Assembly: GCA_045531585.1 (NCBI GenBank)
Contig: JAZSEH010000068.1
Location: 1-27,687 of the forward strand
Length of the DNA stretch: 27,687 bases
Reading direction: 5' to 3'
Source: SIG587 sp045531585
GTDB lineage: Bacteria > Bacillota > Clostridia > Oscillospirales > Acutalibacteraceae
Position 1 is the stretch's first letter. Every line of letters starts with the position of its first letter. Under the pieces are notes generated by a model that was not told where the DNA came from, searched no databases, and saw only the letters and a program-made list of their open reading frames with translations. Below, one piece after another: positions 23,292 through 27,687 of this stretch. The position numbers were made by a program, and so were the translations under genes.

Positions 23292-23330
23292 AGATGTAAA
23301 AAACGGTGTTTTTTTACATCTGCTTTTTAT
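23292..23330. terminator. Bidirectional terminator between the CDF gene and the DUF1015 gene
   Basis: Stem AGATGTAAAAAAC with GTTTTTTTACATCT (23292-23321), followed on + by GCTTTTTAT and on - by ACTTTTTTGGGG. Serves the convergent CDF (+) and DUF1015 (-) transcripts. Confidence 0.8.
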
Positions 23331-23338
23331 ACAACAAA

Positions 23339-24601
23339 CTAAAATTTATTCATTACCATACCGGTAATAAGCTTGGGGTAGAAGTAGGTGGATTTCTGAG
23401 GCATTTTTTCTCCTGCGGCGGCAACGGCGGCAATTTCCTCCACCCTTGTGGGGTTAAGAAGGAAGGCGCAGTTTGCGGCACCCTTTGCGGCCTCAAGAGC
23501 CTCTTCGGCGCTTCTTGTGTAGGTGAGATTTATCTGCTTTGCCATATTTTCCTTGTCAATTTTCAGGTGCTGCTCAAGAATAAGGCTATGGAGCACCGAA
23601 ACATCAAGCTCTCTTACTGCCTTGCCTGCACCTGCCATAATTTTTTCCATTACCGAAGTATCCTTCAGGGTAAGCAAAGCGGCGGTGCCGTGACTTACAT
23701 AGCCAAAGGCTACCTTGCCCTGCTCATAAGCGGCATCAAGCCCTGCCTGCAGGTCGCCTTCCTCACAGGAAACAACCTCAAACTCAGCCTCACAGGCCTT
23801 AAGCAGAGCGGCTCCGTCAAAGCTTTCAAGGTCACGGACAATTCTGTGGGTGGGGAATACCACAAGACCGGGATTTTCCATATCCACAAGGAACATCATA
23901 ACGTAGTCGGCCGCGGTGTTTTTAAAGCCCTTTTGCTCCATTTCCGCCTTATAGTTAAGGGCGGTTTCATAGCGGTGGTGACCGTCGGCAATATAAAGCT
24001 TTTTATCCTTGAACCAATGGCAAAGAGCGGCGGTTTTCTCGCTTTTGCCTACAACCCAAAGGCTATGGGTAACGCCTTCCTTATCGGTGAAGGACTGGGT
24101 AGGTTCGCCCTTTGAAAGCTCAGCTATCATAGCGCGGCTCTCACCCTTTTCGTCGGAATAAAGGGAATAAATCTGGCTGAAGTTACAGCCTGTGGCACGC
24201 ATTAAGTTAAGACGGTCAGTCTTGGCTTTGGACAGGGTCTCCTCATGGGGAAGAACAACACCGTCGGAGAAGGGGTGCAGCTTTACTCGGCTTACAAAGC
24301 CCTTAAAGGAATATTCCTTACCCTTTACGGTAAAGCGCTCCTCATATATATAAATGCTGTCCTCATCCTCACATTTAAGGTGGCCGTCCTCCAGCCAGGC
24401 ATCAAGGGTGGCACCTGCAAGGGCGTAGCCCTCGTGGGTGGGCTCGGGCAGCTCAAGACGGATTATATTCTTTTCATTCGTCTTTAAAAACTGCTCCTTT
24501 TCTGCAGGGCTTATAATATCATAGGGGGGACAGGCAAGCTCACATATACAGCCTGCTTTATGGGTAAAGCGCAGGGCCTTGAATTCTTTAATTTCTGCCA
24601 T
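23339..24601 (-). CDS. DUF1015 family protein
   Basis: 420 aa, full length. N-terminal ALACPPYDIIS-type segment (PPYD at 25-28), ERPTHEGYALAG-like LPEPTHEGYA, LPHEETLSKAKTDRLNL and the family signature YIADGHHRYETALNY (DGHHR 206-210). No signal peptide or membrane helix. The biochemical function is not established; in Clostridia this gene is often beside serine-biosynthesis genes serA/serC (recalled, not checked). Here its upstream neighbours on the same strand are a structured RNA candidate and the serine transporter sstT, which fits the same theme. AAGGAG precedes ATG 24601. Confidence 0.9.
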   Translation of the reverse strand: MAEIKEFKALRFTHKAGCICELACPPYDIISPAEKEQFLKTNEKNIIRLELPEPTHEGYALAGATLDAWLEDGHLKCEDEDSIYIYEERFTVKGKEYSFKGFVSRVKLHPFSDGVVLPHEETLSKAKTDRLNLMRATGCNFSQIYSLYSDEKGESRAMIAELSKGEPTQSFTDKEGVTHSLWVVGKSEKTAALCHWFKDKKLYIADGHHRYETALNYKAEMEQKGFKNTAADYVMMFLVDMENPGLVVFPTHRIVRDLESFDGAALLKACEAEFEVVSCEEGDLQAGLDAAYEQGKVAFGYVSHGTAALLTLKDTSVMEKIMAGAGKAVRELDVSVLHSLILEQHLKIDKENMAKQINLTYTRSAEEALEAAKGAANCAFLLNPTRVEEIAAVAAAGEKMPQKSTYFYPKLITGMVMNKF

Positions 24602-24617
24602 AATAATAATCTCCTTA

Positions 24618-24663
24618 AATATTCTATGTAATATAGAATATTAAACTTTTGCCCATTTGTCAA
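24618..24663 (-). promoter_or_regulatory. Promoter and palindrome before the DUF1015 gene
   Basis: - strand TTGACA (plus 24658-24663), 17-bp spacer, TATTCT (plus 24635-24640). The -10 lies inside an inverted repeat AATATTCTAT-gtaat-ATAGAATATT (24618-24642), an operator-like position. This would let the gene be expressed independently of the RNA upstream. Confidence 0.55.
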
Positions 24664-24682
24664 TGAAAATTTTTCTATAAGA

Positions 24683-24962
24683 AAAACAAAAGCCCGACGC
24701 ACTTTCACGTCGGGCTTAATATCTACTTCATTGGACTCAACCGTTTCTTATTATTTTTTTATCGGTTAAATACTAATTAGTACATTGGTCCTTCTCCAAC
24801 TCATATTATTCTTTGTCGGGTAAAAAGGTTAACTGCCTTTTGGACTCACTCCTTAAAACATAGTTTTAGCTGATATCACCGGTTCGGTTTCCGTCTTCAT
24901 TGGTATCAGCCACCTTTCTGCCTCACTTATGAGTTTATTTTTTTCTTAATCTCTCTTGTTCT
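24683..24962 (-). ncRNA. Candidate structured RNA (about 280 nt), stand-alone or leader of the DUF1015 gene
   Basis: Bounded by a perfect consensus promoter (24969-24997) and a strong intrinsic terminator (24690-24717), with no reading frame. Pairings found by eye: AACTCAT (24929-24935) with ATGAGTT (24798-24804); inside it AAAGGT with ACCTTT; inside that GGCTGATACCA with TGATATCAGCT; a small AAAAC-tat-GTTTT hairpin; then a second domain with GGAC...GTCC enclosing TACTAATTAGTA and AACCG...CGGTT. The word CCAATGAAG occurs twice, and GAGTCCAA twice. I do not recognise it as 6S, SRP, RNase P, tmRNA, T-box or a known riboswitch. Confidence 0.7.
24690..24717 (-). terminator. Rho-independent terminator of the RNA candidate
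   Basis: AAGCCCGACG stem pairs perfectly with CGTCGGGCTT across an eight-base loop; on the - strand it is followed by TTTGTTTTTC. The + side has no T-run, fixing the direction of transcription. Confidence 0.92.
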
Positions 24963-24968
24963 GGTTTC

Positions 24969-24997
24969 ATTATAAAGCATAATACACTATTTGTCAA
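24969..24997 (-). promoter_or_regulatory. Perfect consensus promoter of the RNA candidate
   Basis: - strand TTGACA (plus 24992-24997), 17-bp spacer, TATAAT (plus 24969-24974): all twelve consensus bases with ideal spacing. The only fully consensus promoter I found in the window, implying strong transcription starting near 24962. Confidence 0.88.
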
Positions 24998-25048
24998 GTG
25001 TTTTTTTAAAACTTTTATAAAAAATATCTAAAAGTTATCTACCGCGCA

Positions 25049-26272
25049 TTAGAAGGGCAGTTCTTTGCCTTGTTTTTGCCACTCGCGGAACTCTGCCGTG
25101 GCGCAGAAAATAACGTCACCTGAGGAGTTAATAGCGGTTTCAAGGGAATCCTGCACAACACCTATTATAAAGCCAACGGCAACAACCTGCATGGCAACGT
25201 CCTGACCAACGCCTAAAAGGGAGCAGGCCATGGGGATAAGCAGCAGGGAGCCGCCTGCAACACCCGAAGCACCGCAGGCGCCAAGGGTGGCAACAAAGCT
25301 TAAAAGTATTGCAATAATAATGTTTACGCTTATTCCCTGAGAGAAGGCGGCGGCAAGGGACATAACCGTAATGGTAATGGCGGCGCCGTCCATATTTATT
25401 GTAGCGCCAAGGGGAATGGAAACGCTGTAATACTCCCTGTCAAGACCAAGCTTTTCGCAAAGGTTCATATTAACGGGAATATTGGCGGCGGAGCTTCTTG
25501 TAAAGAAGGCGGTAATTCCGGACTCCCTGAAGCACCTGAGTACAAGTGGGTAGGGGTTGCGCTTAAGGGAAAAGGCAACAATAAGTGGGTCAATAACAAA
25601 GGCCACCACAAGCATACAGCCCACAAGCACCGCAAGGAGCTTGCCGTAATCGGTAAATATTTTAAGGCCGTACTCACTAACCGAGCCGTAAACCAGACCC
25701 AATATACCAAAGGGAGCGGCCTGAATTACCCAGGATACCGCCTTGGATACGGCGTTGGATATATCGGTAAGCACCGCTTTGGTTTTTTCACTTGCCAGCA
25801 TACGCAGGGCAAGACCCAAAATAACGGCCCAGGTAAGAATACCAACGTAGTTGCCGTCAATTAAAGCCTGAACGGGATTTGCCACCATATTTTTAAGCAG
25901 GGTAGAGAAAACCTCACCAAGTCCTGCAGGGGCAGTGTTTTCCGCCGCGGCGGAAAGGGGAATGGAAACGGGGAAAAGATAGCTGGCAACAACGGCCGTA
26001 ACAGCGGCTAAGAAGGTGCTGAGCATATAAAAGAAAACTACCGTGCGGAAGCGCTTGCCTATGCCTGATGCCGCAGAGGAAAGGGAGGACACAACAAGCA
26101 CAAAAACAAGTATGGGGGCAATGGCCTTAAGGGCTCCCACAAAAATCTCACCAAAAACCTTAACGAACCCTGCGGCAGGCACAAAAAGACCAAGGCAAAC
26201 GCCTATAACCAGACCTATGGCTATTCGCAGAATAAGGGGCGTTTTGGTGTAAAAACCAAAAATCTTTTTCAT
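25049..26272 (-). CDS. sstT: Serine/threonine:Na+ symporter SstT (dicarboxylate/amino acid:cation symporter family)
   Basis: 407 aa, close to E. coli SstT (414). Multi-pass protein of the DAACS/glutamate-symporter fold: hydrophobic helices throughout, first re-entrant loop FFTRSSAANIPVN, the cation-binding motif GATINMDGAA, a second loop ATLGACGASGVAGGSLLLIP and the closing VGFIIGVVQDSLETAINSSGD, all typical of SstT. It imports serine and threonine with sodium. ATG 26272 has GGAGGTTC just upstream; a longer frame to 26332 crosses the promoter. Na+ coupling matches the predicted sodium-pumping V-ATPase in the same window. Confidence 0.94.
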   Translation of the reverse strand: MKKIFGFYTKTPLILRIAIGLVIGVCLGLFVPAAGFVKVFGEIFVGALKAIAPILVFVLVVSSLSSAASGIGKRFRTVVFFYMLSTFLAAVTAVVASYLFPVSIPLSAAAENTAPAGLGEVFSTLLKNMVANPVQALIDGNYVGILTWAVILGLALRMLASEKTKAVLTDISNAVSKAVSWVIQAAPFGILGLVYGSVSEYGLKIFTDYGKLLAVLVGCMLVVAFVIDPLIVAFSLKRNPYPLVLRCFRESGITAFFTRSSAANIPVNMNLCEKLGLDREYYSVSIPLGATINMDGAAITITVMSLAAAFSQGISVNIIIAILLSFVATLGACGASGVAGGSLLLIPMACSLLGVGQDVAMQVVAVGFIIGVVQDSLETAINSSGDVIFCATAEFREWQKQGKELPF

Positions 26273-26303
26273 AAAGAACCTCCAAAAATGTATGTATATA
26301 GGT

Positions 26304-26332
26304 AGTATATCATAAGAAACAAATTTAATCAA
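26304..26332 (-). promoter_or_regulatory. Promoter of sstT
   Basis: - strand TTGATT (plus 26327-26332), 17-bp spacer, TATACT (plus 26304-26309) with extended -10 TGA. The -10 overlaps GTATATCAT (26305-26313), which is repeated inverted as ATGATATAC at 26361-26369, around a CACC-tat-GGTG hairpin; a possible operator pair. Confidence 0.7.
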
Positions 26333-26388
26333 TAAACAAAAAAATCACACCTATGGTGCGATGATATACCAAAATAAGCGGCTTGGAT

Positions 26389-26423
26389 AAAAAAAGAACG
26401 AAGCGATTGCTTCGTTCTTTTTT
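26389..26423. terminator. Bidirectional Rho-independent terminator
   Basis: A-run, GAACGAAGC-gatt-GCTTCGTTC, T-run: a perfect symmetric hairpin. It lies about 125 bases beyond the lipoprotein gene stop (- strand) and separates that gene from sstT. Bases 26424-26549 hold nothing else I can identify. Confidence 0.9.
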
Positions 26424-26549
26424 GGATTATAACGCAAATTTTGATACAGGTTGCAAGCGGTTGCAAAATTGCATTTTAGATTTTGAGTTGCAGCAATGAA
26501 TATTTCACTACTTCCTAACTTGCTTTAAGTGATTTGAAATGACGGCATA

Positions 26550-27407
26550 TTATTTTGATGTTTCCCAAGTGCGGTTCGATTGAAAATACAAAATATTATC
26601 CCTGGTATATCTGGATAATTTTATCAAATTTTTATAATCGTCATATTGATATTCAGTATAACAAACAATCCTCCCACCCTGATCTTTTGTTGCTGTACGA
26701 GTTTTATTATTTTCTTTCACTTCTAATGTTTCTAAAACACAAGATCCATCTTCAACAATAGTTTTTGATCCCACAATCATATTATCTGAATATTCGAAAA
26801 GAATTTTTTCATTACTAATCCCGTTTTTTAAAAACTCATATTCTAAAACATTTCCGTGGTTGTCATATTGCTCTATATATGTATCACCATCTTCTTCATA
26901 TTTCCAAGTTTTCACGATGCCATTGCTATGATATGAAAACTCTTCACGAAAAAGTAATTCTTGATTGCAAAAAAACGTTTGAGATAATAACCTGTTTTCT
27001 TCATTTAGAACAATCTTAACAGAGGTTAAATCTGTATAATTATTATTTCTGTTCTCTGCAACAAACTGTCCGTTTTGTTTTGAGAAAGATAAATCAAACA
27101 CAAGATTATTATATGTCAAAGTCTTTAATTGACCGTTATCCCCATAATTGTATTCTAACCTTTTTTGGGGTTCTACGATTTTTATAGGTTGACCATTTTC
27201 TTTATAGGTGTAAGTGTTTTTTTGTGTTATTTCATTAGCCGCATTAAAATATACTTTATCTCTTTCTTTTACATACCAATTAAATGCTTCGATAGGACCG
27301 TTTGAAGTGCTCTCATTTTCTTTTTTAGGCAACTCTGAAGAGCATCCTGTTAATACAATTGTTAAAACAATGAATACTGATAAAACATTTGTTACAAATT
27401 TTTTCAT
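26550..27407 (-). CDS. Lipoprotein with YD/RHS-like repeats, unknown function
   Basis: 285 aa. Signal peptide with lipobox LTGC (MKKFVTNVLSVFIVLTIVLTGCSS), so a surface lipoprotein. The body is made of repeated Y-x-Y-x(n)-G-x-L type strands: TYKENGQPIKIVEP, YNYGDNGQLKTLTYNN, YHSNGIVKTWKYEEDG, QYDNHGNVLEYEF, YQYDDYKNLIKLSRY. These resemble single YD repeats of RHS proteins and MORN-like YwqK antitoxins, but no toxin domain is present. Start at ATG 27407 with GGGGAGA upstream. Strikingly AT-rich compared with sstT and the genes to the left, suggesting acquisition. Confidence 0.75.
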   Translation of the reverse strand: MKKFVTNVLSVFIVLTIVLTGCSSELPKKENESTSNGPIEAFNWYVKERDKVYFNAANEITQKNTYTYKENGQPIKIVEPQKRLEYNYGDNGQLKTLTYNNLVFDLSFSKQNGQFVAENRNNNYTDLTSVKIVLNEENRLLSQTFFCNQELLFREEFSYHSNGIVKTWKYEEDGDTYIEQYDNHGNVLEYEFLKNGISNEKILFEYSDNMIVGSKTIVEDGSCVLETLEVKENNKTRTATKDQGGRIVCYTEYQYDDYKNLIKLSRYTRDNILYFQSNRTWETSK

Positions 27408-27591
27408 ATGAATTTCTCCCCACAATAAAAACGAAACTAATCTCTCACTCTCTAAAAAGTATAAAAGAATGTTTGAAAATCAATTTTATTATATCAAAAC
27501 AGCTTTGCTTTTTCAATAGGCAAAAACAGTTGGTCAAGATAATACTTGTAGGTTTACAATAGATGTGTTACAGTAAGGAATAAAAAATAAG
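27408..27591. other. AT-rich non-coding stretch before the window edge
   Basis: No reading frame or RNA recognised. It should contain the promoter of the lipoprotein gene (- strand) but I cannot pick a convincing pair. TGTGTTACAGT at 27564-27574 is the first copy of a word repeated at 27609-27620 and, inverted, at about 27669-27678. Confidence 0.4.
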
Positions 27592-27687
27592 TGACGAATG
27601 GAAAATCCTGTGTTACAGTTAAGTTGCTGAGACAAAACAGACAGGAGGATTAACCATTCGTCATGAAAACTGTAACACAAATAATGT
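27564..27687 (+). mobile_element. Probable left edge of a mobile element with the start of a truncated gene
   Basis: Inverted repeat TGACGAATGGAAAATCCT (27592-27609) and AGGATTAACCATTCGTCA (27646-27663), 16 of 18 positions pairing, directly before ATG 27663, which opens the frame MKTVTQIM and is cut by the window end. AGGAGG (27643-27648) overlaps the right arm, so it could be hidden in the stem, a feature of several transposase genes. TGTGTTACAG is repeated twice upstream and inverted within the frame, as expected for element ends. Transposase identity is not proven. Confidence 0.4.

Noticed and set aside
23306..24115. 269-aa + strand frame opposite the DUF1015 gene
   Set aside because: Shadow frame; the - strand protein has clear family signatures across its whole length.
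24683..24962. T-box or serine riboswitch interpretation of the RNA
   Set aside because: No conserved T-box sequence (AGGGTGGNACCGCG-like) before the terminator and no recognisable stem I; the serine link is only from neighbours.

Overview
This window looks like a chromosomal segment from an uncultured, probably gut-associated Clostridia (Oscillospirales-like) bacterium. The basis is gene content: a Gram-positive style lipoprotein-based sugar ABC transporter, an ntp-type V-ATPase in the Enterococcus hirae gene order, YebC, and several short palindromic intergenic repeat families of a kind I associate with Oscillospiraceae genomes. This is inference; there is no rRNA or tRNA in the window to anchor the taxonomy.

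Left part (1-4777, + strand): a perfect 60-bp palindrome and a composite repeat precede a four-gene maltodextrin-type operon (lipoprotein binding protein, two permeases, 4-alpha-glucanotransferase MalQ). It has no ATPase gene, so a shared ATPase encoded elsewhere is presumed. Next (4778-6280) comes an AT-richer islet of four small genes: an XRE repressor divergent from a SLOG-fold protein, and a Cys4 mini zinc-ribbon protein divergent from a 55-aa ribbon-helix-helix protein. Each divergent intergenic region carries strong palindromic operator candidates. The islet lies between two identical 39-bp terminator copies.

Middle (6283-18052, - strand): yebC; a cluster of small membrane protein, dusB and M15 D,D-carboxypeptidase with overlapping ends; a tandem repeat cluster; and a complete nine-gene V-type ATPase operon (G/H-I-K-E-C-F-A-B-D) driven by a very good promoter at 18086-18114. 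The K subunit retains the residues that bind Na+ in E. hirae NtpK, so a sodium-coupled enzyme is predicted.

Right part: a + strand operon (18312-23031) of alpha/beta hydrolase, membrane-anchored MurF, an atypical D-Ala-D-Ala ligase and a CDF metal transporter, which links to peptidoglycan precursor synthesis. It ends in a 247-bp nested hairpin element with imperfect terminal inverted repeats. On the - strand follow a DUF1015 protein, a structured RNA candidate of about 280 nt with a perfect consensus promoter and a strong terminator, and the Ser/Thr:Na+ symporter SstT. The last kilobase is AT-rich: a YD-repeat-like lipoprotein gene and, at the edge, the probable start of a mobile element.

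The best candidate for something undescribed is the RNA at 24683-24962, lying between a serine transporter and a DUF1015 gene. Second is the XRE/SLOG plus RHH/zinc-ribbon islet.
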